A stretch of DNA of 64,000 nucleotides from Sphaerosporella brunnea. Taxonomy: Eukaryota; Ascomycota; Pezizomycetes; Pezizales; Pyronemataceae. Made by a program: the position numbers and the translations under genes. Location: positions 1 through 64,000 of the forward strand of contig VXIS01000201.1 in assembly GCA_008704415.1 (NCBI GenBank). Direction: 5' to 3'. Position 1 is the first letter of the stretch; each line of letters starts with the position of its first letter. The notes below the pieces were generated by a model that saw only the letters and a program-made list of their open reading frames with translations, was not told the DNA's origin and did no database searches. Shown piece after piece: positions 29,766-40,928 of this stretch.

Positions 29766-31235
29766 ATGGACTTCGGCGGTGGGATTGACGAACTCGAACC
29801 ACCTGGCAACCCGTGGATGCCCCAGATGACCCAGATGCCCGCTCAGATGGACCCCTCTACAGTGGCGATGTTTCAGGCTGAACACAACAGTCAGATGAGA
29901 GCCGCGCAGGAGGAGTACGAGCGACGACTTGGTGAGGTTCAGGCGGACCACAATCGACAACTGGCAGAATTGAGAAACGCACTGGCTCAGCTGCAGCAAC
30001 AGCAGCAGCCACAACAGCAGCCACAACAGCAGGCACGACAGCAGCCGCAACAGCAGGCACAACAGTATACACCACCTCCGATCCCAGGTTCCGCAATTCT
30101 TGCTGCTGCGCAGCGACCCAATCGTCTTGATCCTGATTATAATCAGAAGCAGCAGCTGAAGGCAATCGCTCTCACGGCATTTGAGGGGGACTTTGATCAC
30201 AAGTTGGTGGTGACGTTCATTCAGAAGGTCCGCCTTGCTGGCACTGTGATGCGCCTTCGACCTACAATCTCGACAGCTGATTCCAACGCACTCATTGAAT
30301 TTGCAGCTGGTTGGTTTGCAGATGAGCCAATGAACTGGTTCCAGCTGGTGGTCTTGGAGGATAATCACAGCACTACGTATGACGATGCCCGGAACGATGG
30401 ATTTCTCTTTACCTTCAATGAGTTTGCGGACATGATGGTTCACCGATTCTCGCCAACGGGGGCTACGGAGGACCTGTGGACTGAGCTGGAGAAGATGCAG
30501 AGGAAGAAGTATACTACGGCATATGCTTTCCATCATGCCTTCCTGGGAATCGCTAAGATGCTCGGAGTTTATCGACAAACAGAGCAGAAGGGTGGACGTG
30601 CCTTTGCCCTCTACGTCAAGAAACTTACTGCGCGGGAGGAGACGATTTACCAGTCGATGATGGCTACCCTCCACCGTGAGCACAAGACCATGTATCTGGA
30701 TGACCTGATGACTATCGTGGAGAACGCTGAGTCGAACCGCTCAAACCTACCCTCAACAGCAACCCCTACAGCTACTCCCTCTTCAACTCCTGCTGTCCTG
30801 ACTACTCCAACTATGACCACTAGACCGACACCGATGGAATTGGATGCAGTAAGCGTTCGAGGTCGCGGTCGTGGACGAGGACAGGGACAGGACCGCGAGA
30901 AGTGTTTCAAGTGCGGCGGCTATGGCCATCATTCTTACCAGTGCGGCACTCCCGACGATTACAAGTCTGGTGGTGGTTTGCCGAGTCGTGGCCGTGGCCG
31001 TGGAGGACATGATGGAGAAGGCCGTGGAGGACGAGGTGGATATAGCGGATATGGTAGCCGTAGTGGCTATAGTGGACGTGGCCGTGGCGGAAACAGCCAA
31101 GTCAACCAGCTTGAAGATGGCGACAAGGAAAAGACAGAAAAGAAAGCGAAGCATAAGGAGATGGGTGGACGCATAATTGGCGAGGTCCGAGATGGCAAGC
31201 TGTATGCATTGGAGGATAAGGAGGCGGATTTTTGA
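29766..31235 (+). CDS. gypsy-1 Gag
   Basis: Intact 489-residue Gag, ATG (MDFGGGID) to TGA. An upstream extension of the frame into the LTR lacks a better start. Residues about 30-75 form a charged helix, followed by a Gln tract (about 73-100; LQQQQQPQQQPQQQ). Residues about 130-330 fit a retrotransposon capsid-like region, with conserved features such as WFADEPMNWF and FADMMVHRFSP. A CCHC zinc knuckle, CFKCGGYGHHSYQC, lies at 380-393, flanked by RGRGRGRGQGQ and a long GRGRGG/SGY-rich RNA-binding tail. Gag packages element RNA into cytoplasmic particles. Pol begins in the -1 frame across the stop: GAT TTT TGA could be re-read as TTT TTG ACT, consistent with -1 frameshifting. Confidence 0.93.
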   Translation: MDFGGGIDELEPPGNPWMPQMTQMPAQMDPSTVAMFQAEHNSQMRAAQEEYERRLGEVQADHNRQLAELRNALAQLQQQQQPQQQPQQQARQQPQQQAQQYTPPPIPGSAILAAAQRPNRLDPDYNQKQQLKAIALTAFEGDFDHKLVVTFIQKVRLAGTVMRLRPTISTADSNALIEFAAGWFADEPMNWFQLVVLEDNHSTTYDDARNDGFLFTFNEFADMMVHRFSPTGATEDLWTELEKMQRKKYTTAYAFHHAFLGIAKMLGVYRQTEQKGGRAFALYVKKLTAREETIYQSMMATLHREHKTMYLDDLMTIVENAESNRSNLPSTATPTATPSSTPAVLTTPTMTTRPTPMELDAVSVRGRGRGRGQGQDREKCFKCGGYGHHSYQCGTPDDYKSGGGLPSRGRGRGGHDGEGRGGRGGYSGYGSRSGYSGRGRGGNSQVNQLEDGDKEKTEKKAKHKEMGGRIIGEVRDGKLYALEDKEADF

Positions 31236-34200
31236 CTCGGGCTGCCGCCACGCGCACGACAGCCCACAGATCGGTCAAAATGGAGCTTAGCATAGTTGAT
31301 GGAGATTCAGCTAATCTACTACATTTCAATTTGCCGGTTCTAAGTCGCGAAGAGAAGAGAGTGGCTACAGCTTATTCGTTGATGGATGGTGGAGCAAGCC
31401 ATAAATTTGTTACACCATCAATGGTGGAGGCAATTGAAGCAGCGGCAGGAGAGAAGATGGAGAGACGCAACCGTGGAAATATGGAACTCACGACAGCCGG
31501 AAAAGTGGAAAACCTGCCACGAGTGCAAGTGAAGCTGAAAATCGCATTCGGTCGTTTCAAATACTCAGGTTGGTTCACACTATACAACCTGGTGAAATAC
31601 GACATAATCTTTGGCAAAGATTGGATGGAGGAGATCGAGCACGACATCAATCATACCACCAACGTCATCACAATCCACCCGGTGGGCGGAATCGAAGCTG
31701 TTCGCCTCCGCGGCCTGGTGAGAGGTGTAGGACGAGAAGGTGGCACTTCAGAGGAGGAGAAGGACAAAGGAGAAGGACGAGAAGGTGGCACTTCCGAGGA
31801 GGAGAAGGAAAAAGGAGAAGGACGAGAGGATGGCATTGATCTTATGGTTGTTGAGCAGGTGGTTGCATACATTGATCCACCTGGTGAAAGGGAGTACGAG
31901 GACATGGCGATATCCACAACCGCATGCCGAGAGTATTACTCTTCACGTCGCACGGAGCCTGTTTCTGCACGAACACGTCGCCTGGCAAGCTTGGAAGCAG
32001 CAAAGACCATTCACGAGCTATTTGTAGCGGAGTTGAATCAAGTGGAAAGTCCAAGTCCTATGGATGCCAAGATTCGTAAGGAGTATGCCGACCTCTTCAA
32101 GGAACCAGAAGGGTTGCCTCCACACCGACCTAAGTTTGGCGATTTCCGTATACGACTGGTTCCTGGATCTCAAGCTCCATACCGAGCTCCATATCGCCTT
32201 ACCCCGGCAGAATGGGATGAGTATAAGCGGCAGACAAAGCTATTCAGCAGCAAACGACATATCCAACGCAGTCGCTCACCCTATGCAGCCCCAGTGTTAT
32301 TTGTTCCCAAACCAGGTGGAGCGCCTGGAGAACTACGTATGGTAATCGACTATCGAGCACTCAATGCAATTACCATCAAGGATCGATTTCCGCTACCACT
32401 ACCAGAGGAACATGAGTGGCATGTAAAAGCGGTCCTGGATACGCTGCGAAAGAATGTGTTCCGCCTGAAGGACAAGAAATGCGCGTTTGGTCATCAGGAA
32501 ACCGACTTTGTTGGCTTCCACATTGATGGCAAGGGTATCCGTCTAACGGAAGACAAGATCAAGTCAATCGCCAGCTGGCCAATGATTCAATCACCCAAGG
32601 ACGCTCGGATCTTTCTGGGCCTTGCAGGAGCATACCGCAAGTTCGTACCCAAGTTTACCATCAAGGCTTTACCGTTCTTCGAGGTCCTCAATATGAGCAA
32701 GCATGAATTCCGTGCGCATGTGGCCAATACTGAGAATCAGGCAAGGCTGGAGCAGGCTCTGGCAGATCTCAAGGAAGTACTAACGTCAGAACCCTGTCTG
32801 GCACTACCGGAGGCTGGAAACAGTGAATTCCTTGTTCGAACAGATGCTTCAGATTTTGGCATTGGTGCCACGCTACGACAGCTACAGCAAACGAACGATG
32901 ACGGCCAAAGCTTTGAGGAGAAAGTACTGGCCTATTTCTCACGCAAACTTCACGGTGCGGAACAACGTTATTCCACATACGACAAGGAACTTCTTGCAAT
33001 CCGTGACGCTCTGAAGCATTGGCGATACTACTTACTGGGCCGCCACACAACTATATCAACTGATCACGCCAGCTTACGCCACATGCTACAGCAACCAAAG
33101 CTCAGTCAACGTCAGATGCGTGCTCTTGAGGATATGATGGAGTATGATTTTGATGTTGAATACTTACCGGGAGCAAAGAACTACGTGCAGGATGCCCTGA
33201 GTAGACGTCCTGATTACAAGGAGCCACCACTACCACGCTTGACATCTGCGAGCAAGTAATTGGCGAATGAGGAGCTATTTCAACTGGCTATTGAAGACGG
33301 CAAGGAATGGTTCGAGAGCATCCGTCATGGATATTTGGAGGATCCCTACTGCCGCGATGTATTGTATCATTTACAACCAGAACCGAACCCAGTTGGCAAA
33401 CGGTCACCAGGAGAGGAGCGACAGCACAAGGCCGACCTTCGACGGCAGCACTCTCGTGGACGACACTACCATTTGGACGATGGTATGATCATTCACAACC
33501 ATACTGGCTGTCTGGTCATCCCGCAGATAAAAGATATCAAGTATCGCATTCTTCGAGAGGCACATGACGCGGCAGTTGGAGGCCACTTTGGGCTTAGCAG
33601 AACGTACGAAACAATTGCACGAAGGTTCTTTTGGCCGCGAATGTATCAGGAAGTGAAGCGCTATGTGCAAGGCTGTGCAACATGTGCACGCACCAAGTCA
33701 TCAAATTAGAAGCCGTACGGACTCCTACAGCCCTTGGATATCCCGGACGAGAGATGGCGGAGAATTAATATCGATTTTATTACAAAGTTACCGGTGACGA
33801 AGGATGGAAATGACACCATCATCACTATTATCGATGCTTTGACAAAGCGTACACACTGGATTGCGACCACGGAGAAGGACCTGACAGCTGTAAAGTTTGC
33901 TGAGATTTTCCAGGACCACTACGTGCGATACCATGGACTCCCGGATGCGATTGTCTCCGATCGCGACATACGATTCACATCAACATTCTGGGAGACCCTG
34001 ATGAGTGAATTCGATACCAAGCTCCGTATGTCAACAGCATTTCACCCTCAGACTGATGGGCAGGCTGAAAAGGCAAACTCGATTGTTGAGCGATATCTCA
34101 GGTCATATGCAGGCGAACGCCAGGATGAATGGGATCAACTGCTCGCTCTCGCAGAATTCGCATACAACGCAACACGGCAGAAGTCGATCGAAATGTCTCC

Positions 34201-35047
34201 ATTTGAAGCTGATCTCGGTTACATTCCTCGCATGCCACTTGATGCTCTTGCAAGTGTTGGAAAAGAACGGAGCCGTAGAGAAGGTCTGAGGAGTCGGCCC
34301 GGACAGGTGAATTTGCCGGCAGATGGCCGTACATTCGCAGCAGAAATGGTTAACACGCTTAATCGACTACGACCAAATATTCAGCACGCGCAGGAACAGC
34401 AAGTAGCAGAAGCCAACAAGCATCGACAACCACATACCTTTCAGCAAGGAGATAAAGTTCTGTTGTCCGCAAAGAATCTACCAATCACGTATGCCACCGA
34501 TACCGATAACCACCGTAAAGTACTACACCAGAATTATATCGGAGAATTTGAGCTTGGAAAGCAGCACGGTGAAAATGCGTTTGAAGTTCTATTGCCCAAG
34601 AACTGGAAGATAGCACGCACTCAGAATGTGGCTTCACTCAAGCCCTCGACCATTGATCACTCACGACCGCAGGCACCAGCTCCTGCACTGCGCGTCACAC
34701 GAGCCCATGCAAAAGCACAGCCTGAGGCAGAGTATGGAGTTGAGGAAATTCGCTCATGGCGCCGAAACCCGGATGAGGGTGGACGGATCGAGTACGAGGT
34801 AAAATGGGAAAACGATGAGGAGTTGACTTGGGAGCCAGCAGAGATGTTTACTGGCGGTGGAACGGAGATACTGCAGGAATTTCAGGCTGCGGATGAGGAG
34901 TTGCAGCGTGTACTGGCAGCCGAGAAGGCAAAAACACGGCCCCGGCGCAAACGACGGAAAAGGCAAGCATGGGTAATGGAGGTAGAAGACGGAGCAGTGG
35001 ATATCACGGTTTTCGAGGCAGATGATTGGAAGGAGGAAAAAGACTAG
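31232..35047 (+). pseudogene. gypsy-1 Pol: RT core deleted, two nonsense codons
   Basis: One frame from 31232 to TAG at 35047, broken by TAA at 33257-33259 and TAG at 33707-33709. Protease: LMDGGASHKF at residues 50-59, with DGG instead of DS/TG. A linker (168-199) has a 15-residue tandem repeat rich in GREGGTSEEE. The RT begins normally (RMVIDYRALNAI, KDRFPLPLPE at about 384-392) but jumps directly to EEHEWHVKAVLDTLRKN, skipping about 85 residues that should include the YxDD active site. RNase H is retained (VRTDAS, TYDKELLAI, STDHASL). Integrase after the stops has an HHCC finger (33540-33700), then D14, D76 and E112 of the last segment, with the canonical 35-residue D-E spacing. The chromodomain (YGVEEIRSWRRNP...EYEVKWE) covers residues 334-385 of that segment. 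Both stops could be C-to-T changes in Gln codons. Confidence 0.92.
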
Positions 35048-35085
35048 GAGGACTGAGAGGATGGAGATAGGGGATTTCTTTTTTG

Positions 35086-35100
35086 TCATCGGGGAGGTGA
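35086..35100 (+). promoter_or_regulatory. gypsy-1 polypurine tract candidate
   Basis: GGGGAGGTGA directly precedes the 3' LTR; the same GGAGGTGA-TGTAGG junction recurs at the related fragment ending at 59260. Confidence 0.6.
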
Positions 35101-35244
35101 TGTAGGGATATACATAGGTACATAGGTACGAGTGACGACTAGTGAGGGAACCTAGATAGACCTGTTCCCCGCTGGCGTCGCTTAGGATCAATCAACCTTT
35201 CCCCTACAAACCAACCCCTATCCCTCGCGACATCCCTCGCGACA
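35101..35244 (+). repeat. gypsy-1 3' LTR with 12-bp terminal duplication
   Basis: 35101-35232 is identical to the 5' LTR. The terminal 12 bases TCCCTCGCGACA are then repeated (35233-35244) before the AGTTG target duplication. So the integrated 3' end is 12 bp longer than the 5' LTR, and the duplication arose before or during integration. Confidence 0.95.
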
Positions 35245-35249
35245 AGTTG

Positions 35250-37725
35250 GCCGTTGACATCGCAGTTGATGCTCCAACTGGTGAATTGCAGCGTGACCGG
35301 CCCCGGTGGTATGCTGTTGTGGCAGATTCTTCGTCTGCCAGGCCGTGCAGAATTCGCTCGGCGATACCTGATGCGCGAGGGTGAGAGTAATGTGCCAGAC
35401 ATTGAGAGTGCATGAATTCCTACCGTGCAGCGAATCATCGCCGCGGGTACAGTGAAGAAAGCTTTGCCGCACTTAGATACACGCCTGACGCATCCGACAC
35501 CCTCCAGCGGCGATATCGATGCCGCACCATGCGGAAACGGGAAAAAAACCAACAGCCGGACCCGACATGAGAGAATTAATTGGCATGGCCTCGGAGCTGG
35601 CAAAATATTCGGCCACTATTCCACCAACCGCACAGGTTGACAGTGCAGAGTTTGCCGATCATTCCAAACTGTCTATCTCTAGATGGCATACACAGTTCCC
35701 GTAACAAACCTAGAAATGCTGGTATTGCGGCGTCCAGAGTTGCGACAAAACTCCCTTGCCCGCTCACCTCATCTACCTCCAAAAGCCGCATCTGCGGCTT
35801 CTCGTGCATCCTTACGAATCAGAACAATTGGACTTGTCAGCTAGCCAAAGTGGGAGAGGAGGTTGTTGCAGGTATCTCACCCCAGCACGAGAAGCAGGAT
35901 CTCCGGCTCTCCTGCTGGCCGCGTTCAAGCCTTGTTGGAGCAGGGTCTGTTGTAGGAAAGGTAGCAGCAGTGGTAGCGGCAGGTCAAAGGGTTCGATGCT
36001 GAGCGATGATGATATACACCCGGCAATCTGCAAGCGAAACTCCTTTCGCGTGATGTGGTTGTGGTCTGTATGGTGTCAGTGCTGTTAGCGAATATTGGCT
36101 GCCAGGTGAGCTGCACATCGTTGTAGCTGCGGAGTTGATTACAGTCGTCTACCCAGGCAGGAATGGATATATCCATCTCACACCCTTCTGTAAAAGCTGC
36201 ACGAAGCCAGTTACGAATTGTATGGTGTGTCGTGAGGCCATCAGTCTGCATCTGCTGGCGACACACGTACCGCCATATATATTACAGCCCTACCAATTGC
36301 AATCCACACTCCGAACTCATCTACAGTAACGTCATCCTACCTCCGCGCTGCAGTTTGGTGCGGTTTGCTTCGCCTTTGCTGGGCATACGCAGTGGTGTTC
36401 GTAGCTATCGTTTCGAGCCGGGTTGTATGGAAAAAGAGTTGGAATATATCAAGCTCCAGAGTCCAGCTGAATCGGACCTCTGGGGGACGAAGATCGCAGG
36501 CGGAATGAGGAGGTGTAACAGGTGCTACTGGGATAGAGACAACCTTGCGTGAAGCGTCGATGGGAGTGGCAGGGTGGACAGGCTTGTAATCGGGTGACAA
36601 TCATGATTCATCGCTTCTTACTGAGAGGGTAGTAGGGGTGTTGCTTCTCTGGAGTCTTCCCCTTCACATCTGAGGTGGTAGCTGTCGGCTGCCTAGACCG
36701 GAGGGTACAGTCGGCCATTCTGCTTCGAATTGCGGGTTCAGCGTGGCGACACTTTGTGTCTATCTCTACCCCTCGGTAGAACATCGCCGAAAAGGACAAA
36801 GAAGCACTGGAATTCTATTCTTAATTTTGGTTCTATACTCTCGGACACAACTGTTGCTGTTGCTGCCTCTGGTGGGGTAACGTCAATCGGCAAAAATTTG
36901 CGGGCTCGACGAGACAAGGGATGGGACATTTCTTCATACTAAGGACACATGAAGACTTGATGGTGGTTGAGATACGCCGCTGGGCGGGTTGCGGTCGTTG
37001 GGTACTCAGCCTGACGGGATAACGTCGAGTGGGTTCTTTTGGCCGCATGCAACGTGAGTCTTCCACCCTGATTTTGCCATTCAGCGCCGGAAAATCAGGC
37101 TTGCTGGGCGACGAAGAGATCAGATGACGATATCTTCGCGTGATCACACGCTTTACTCAGCTACATTTACATCGCTCTGGAGGGTCATCATGCCGCGAAT
37201 GACCGGAAGAGGGCGGACAGCAAGGAACGGTTCTCCCTATATAAACGCGGTGGCAATGTTTGAGGACTCACGATAGATGCTTTTTGTGGCTGTTGTGCGA
37301 TTTTGCTTTCGCTGCGATGTGTTGTTCGCCGAGGCACGCAGGGAGGCTACAGACTGAGTTTTGATTTCGTCACAGCCTGGTGGCGTCACCAAGCCTGCCA
37401 GCACGTTTGCACAAAAGGTCGCTCAGAGTCTGCAACCAGTCTGGAGCCTCCTATTGGATGATTGGGACACCCGATTTTCAGCCAAATGGCCTTTTCGGCC
37501 TACCTTGAGTACCATCAGTGCTGCAGTGCTGCTCACCACTCATAAGGCAGTACCAGGACTGGCAGTCTTTTGGGCATCATGGCTCTGACCGCGTGCGGGT
37601 GACCGCAGTTGACCAAGGTTGACGCCAGTCCAGCGGGCGAACAGTTCGCAATCTTTTCTCGACTCCTTACTAGTATACAAGATCTTGCGGCCTTCGGCCT
37701 CTATGTTCTGGGTCTGCGTCTCCGG
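35250..37725. other. No gene supported
   Basis: Many short frames on both strands and no domain recognised. The first 160 bp is the right flank of the gypsy-1 insertion; a plus frame there (LAVDIAVDAPTGELQRD and on) stays open for about 55 codons and could be a disrupted exon, but no partner is visible on the left flank. Confidence 0.4.
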
Positions 37726-38400
37726 CAATAACTTTGTCAGTTTTCATGCGATTTGAAGCTGCAGATTACCCACCAGTGTTCCTAATAGCCGGCCCAAAAA
37801 GCCCGGCTGTGCGGGCGGGCTGCCAAAGGGCAACAGCGCGGCTGTCTCAAAATCACGACGGGCTGGCTGGTGGGCCGTCGGGCTGCCAAAAACTTTCGAC
37901 TGAGGTGAACCTGTCATGCAACCATCAGTTTGACCTAGTTACGTCGTAAACTGAAGAAACTGAAGAGTGTTTCTGTGTAGCTGTTGCTCCATTCCCCATA
38001 GCACATGATCCCTGCACCCGCCAGCCAGCCCGTTTTTTCGATCAGCCCGACGGGCGGTCTGGCTATTAGGAACACTGTTACCCACCGCATCCTCCACGCT
38101 CCAAGCTCCACGCTCCTAGCTCCACGCTCCAGATCCCGCATCGCGTTCTGCGCTGAGACCTGCGTCGAGCCTCTGTGTTTTTGTGTATGCTTCTCCTGCC
38201 ATAACTTTGTCAGTTTTCATCCAATTGACTTGGGGTTTGAAGCTGTAGATTACCCACCGCATCCTCCACACTCCATGCTCCACGCTTCACGTTCTACGCT
38301 CGAAACCCCGCATCGCGTCCCACGTCGAGTCCTACGCCGAGCCGTTTGGAAGCACCTTCGAAGATCCATCGCATGGTAAACGGAGTTTTCTTCTTCGCCG
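37726..38400 (+). repeat. 160-bp tandem duplication split by a MITE
   Basis: TAACTTTGTCAGTTTTCAT ... GAAGCTGCAGATTACCCACC ... GCATCCTCCACGCTCC occurs twice, starting at about 37729 and 38201. Subtracting the 304-bp MITE and its 8-bp duplication leaves a period of 160 bp. Both copies carry short CTCCACGCTCC and CCGCATCGCG repeats. The duplication therefore predates the MITE insertion. Confidence 0.8.
37774..38077. mobile_element. Non-autonomous hAT MITE, CAGTGTTC family
   Basis: 304 bp, ends CAGTGTTCCTAATAGCC and GGCTATTAGGAACACTG, with a perfect 8-bp duplication TTACCCAC at 37766-37773 and 38078-38085. The internal sequence (AGCCCGGCTGTGCGGGCGGGCTGCC) is shared with 62197-62533. No coding capacity. 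The second unit of the surrounding 160-bp duplication preserves the empty target site (GATTACCCACCGCATCC). Confidence 0.95.
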
Positions 38401-38566
38401 CGGTATCGTAATGTCGACTGCAAACATCGATAGACTTGAGGGAAGGTGAAATCTTGATATGACCAAAGTTCTTGATTATGTTTGAAGATCACGTCCATCA
38501 CGAGATAATTTGTTTTTTGTTTTTTCCGTTTTTTTTCTTGTTTTTTTTGGTTTTTCCAAAAAAAAA

Positions 38567-38800
38567 ACAGCCCACAAAAGCCCGGGCCAAGAAACCCTCA
38601 GGAGATCATCATTTGCCCTACCACACAGTCGCTGGATTCCACATACACACGCAGCCAAACCAAAATCTCCGCCCCCAAAAAACAGCCCACAAAATCCCGG
38701 GCCCAGAAACCCTCAAGAGATCATCATTTGCCCTACCACACAGTCGCTGGTGGGTTCCACATACACACGCAGCCAAACCAAAATCTCCGCCCAAGAAATC
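38567..38800 (+). repeat. 115-bp tandem duplication
   Basis: ACAGCCCACAAAAGCCCGGG at 38567 recurs at 38682 as ACAGCCCACAAAATCCCGGG, and the rest of the unit (CATCATTTGCCCTACCACAC, ACACACGCAGCCAAACC) repeats in register. The two copies differ at a few positions and one 4-base indel. A poly-T/poly-A stretch precedes them. Confidence 0.85.
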
Positions 38801-39029
38801 CTGGCTCCACACCAAGTCATATGCCGTGTAACGTTTAGAATGCATATGCAGGAATATCCTTATACTATTGTAATGTGACCGCCATTACCATCTCCGATCC
38901 TCCAAAGGACCAGCTTGTCGTTCCTCTTTTCGGGGTCGGCTTTAGACTCACCGGCGATCGTCGAGATAACCCGCGTATCGTTGTTTTTGTTTCTGCTTTT
39001 GCTTCCTCTTTTCGACCTCCCCTTTAGGC

Positions 39030-39785
39030 AGCGCCGCGAGCATTTCATAAAGCACTGTTAGTTGCGCAAATGTGGCCAAAATTAGGCGATCGCGCGACTA
39101 TCATTTTAGACATGCGTGTGCGCTGATGGCATCGTCGCTCAGATTGCACCGACAATCGGTAATCGTGATCTTTGCTGCAGTAAAGGCACGCTCCGGCTCT
39201 CCGGACATTGCCAGTATACCTATTTACTCAAGTGCGGTCTGTGCGCGAGCGTTCCAGCGTGGTTCACGGCGCTTCGAACCCCAATATCGCATCACATTGG
39301 GAACCACATATTCGTCCAGGTGTGGCTCCAGCTGAAAGTCCTCCATGCTGTCACGGTTTATATAATCAGCTGCCTGGCGCTGGCGGCGCTTCCGCTTCCA
39401 GCGAGGGAGTGTTGAGTCGTTATCGTCTGCTCATCCACCAGCGCTGGTGACCAGTTCTCCACTTTGACCACGATTTGATGTTCGCGAGGTTTTTTCGTCC
39501 TCACAATTGAATTCAATCTTTGGCTGCTTGGTACAAAGGGAGCCTCAATTGTTTGCTGATGCTCTGGGGGGTCAGCAGTGTTGCGACCGAAGTTGTGCTT
39601 GTCTCGTAAATGCACAAGTGCGCTCTTAGTAGAGGAAATTGCACCGTTTGCGGCGGTGTTTGGATTCGGGCTTGCTGAGACCTGCGGTCAGCGCTCTCCA
39701 ATGCCATCCGGTAGCTGCATCCAGTATTCATACATCGGTTACACCTCCATCTCAACTGGCCGCCGATCCTCATGCTATGTGGCTG
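39030..39785 (-). pseudogene. hAT transposase remnant: BED finger joined to dimerisation domain
   Basis: On the minus strand, about 39770-39580 encodes a BED-type zinc-finger: LRWRCNRC, then, in another frame, SALVHLRDKHNFGRN (the C-x2-C ... H-x4-H pattern). About 39260-39040 encodes ILAMSGEPERAFTAAK, ITITDCRCNLSDDAISAHAC and a Lys/Arg-rich tail, the hAT C-terminal dimerisation domain. The central catalytic part is missing and frames change at least twice. Terminal repeats were not found. It differs from the CAGTGTTC-type sequences and probably represents a third hAT lineage. Confidence 0.75.
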
Positions 39786-40071
39786 TTTCTCGCCCAAAAC
39801 CATATCCGGGACGTGAGATCCATCAGGCTCCGCCGGGTTGCTGAGTGACGAGATCGCTCGGCACTGAAGAAAGGCGTGGTTTGACTACCTGCCCTTCCTT
39901 TTTCAAAGAACGCCAAAGGTTCGGTTGAGGAGGCCTGAGAACTCCGGGAGTGCGCAGAAATCATGATCAACGTTAGTCTTCGGTGTCTCTGGGTCCCGCG
40001 GGCTGGATAGGACTGCATAGTTGCGTGAGTGAGAAACGGACTGGACCGCGGCATACGGTCCAGTGTTGCCT

Positions 40072-40928
40072 TTCGTCTTCGATGGACCGTCAGGAGCACT
40101 GGCTCTACGAGCGAAGCCATAGTACATTTCTGGATGTAACTCAGATTTAGGGTGCAGACACGTGAATACTTGGTGGTTGTGAGATCCGTTGCTGGACGGG
40201 GTAGCACCGGCGGCGCATCGGGGGATATCCCATGACCACTGCGAACACCCCTTTCACTCCGCTCCATTGTGTGTCGAGTCGAGTCCACAATACAACACCC
40301 CAAATCTGGGGTCGCAACTAGAGCAAAGCTTTCCTCACACCCCGAGACCTTGTGGCTTGGCTGCTCGGTTGAATATCATCCAGCAAACCTGTAACCACGG
40401 CCAGGTGTCAAAACCGACGCGCGAATGGCCTGTCTGCATGCTAATCCGCTACACTGTCAGTACTCGCCGTGTATTTCAAGGGTGCGGCTATTGGGTACGC
40501 AGCCTCAGGCCGCTCATAACGGGATATGGAACGAATATCCCACGGCTCCTGCAAAACCCTTTCACTCCGGACCATGGTGTGTCGACTCCGCAATACAAAT
40601 CACAAACCACCGCCTCCGAACTACGGCAAAGCTTCCTCACAGCCCAGCCCTCTGTGGCTTGGCTTGGCTGCATGGTCAAATCCCATCAAGCAACCGTCGA
40701 AAGTTGTAACTGTAGCTGGCCACTGTTACCACGGCCGACTCTGTGCAGGTGCTAATCCGCTGCACTGTCATTTCTTTCACGCACGGATCGCCCCCTATCG
40801 CCAGTTCATTTGACTGCCGGCAGAGACAGCTGTTACAGCTTCCGCAGCACCCTTCCAACGCCACTGGCTAAAAGAAATCTCCGTTGCTGTTATCCCACCC
40901 GGCAACATAGCTATGAGCATGGGGTAAG
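40072..40928 (+). repeat. Satellite-like array, about 310-bp units, left segment
   Basis: The anchor CTTTCACTCC followed by GTGTGTCGACTCCGCAATAC occurs at 40251 and 40559, 308 bp apart. Each unit includes CCTCACACCCCGA, TGTGGCTTGGCTGCTC, CATCAAGCAACCGTCGAA and a GCTAATCCGCTACACTGTCAGTA motif. The array ends with a CAGCTGTTACAGCTTCCGCAG module finishing at TAGCTATGAGCATGGG, where gypsy-2 is inserted. It continues at 48769. Confidence 0.8.

Larger units (their letters stand above)
29501..35244 (+). mobile_element. Ty3/gypsy chromovirus 'gypsy-1', recent but defective
   Basis: A 5.74-kb LTR retrotransposon with gag, protease, RT remnant, RNase H, integrase and a C-terminal chromodomain, in the Ty3/gypsy order. 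The LTRs are identical over 132 bp and a perfect AGTTG duplication flanks the element (29496-29500 and 35245-35249), so insertion is recent. The pol gene nevertheless lacks the RT catalytic core and has two in-frame stops, so this copy must have been copied by a relative's enzymes. The chromodomain probably targets integration to silent chromatin, as in other chromoviruses. A related 3' fragment lies at 58890-59370. Confidence 0.96.

Noticed and set aside
29670..30683. 337-codon antisense frame across gypsy-1 Gag
   Set aside because: Exact antisense of a conserved Gag with a Leu/Cys-rich translation of the Gln tract; a shadow of the real gene.
29501..35244. Possibility that gypsy-1 is an active autonomous element
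   Set aside because: Identical LTRs suggest it, but loss of the RT active site and two nonsense codons rule out autonomy.
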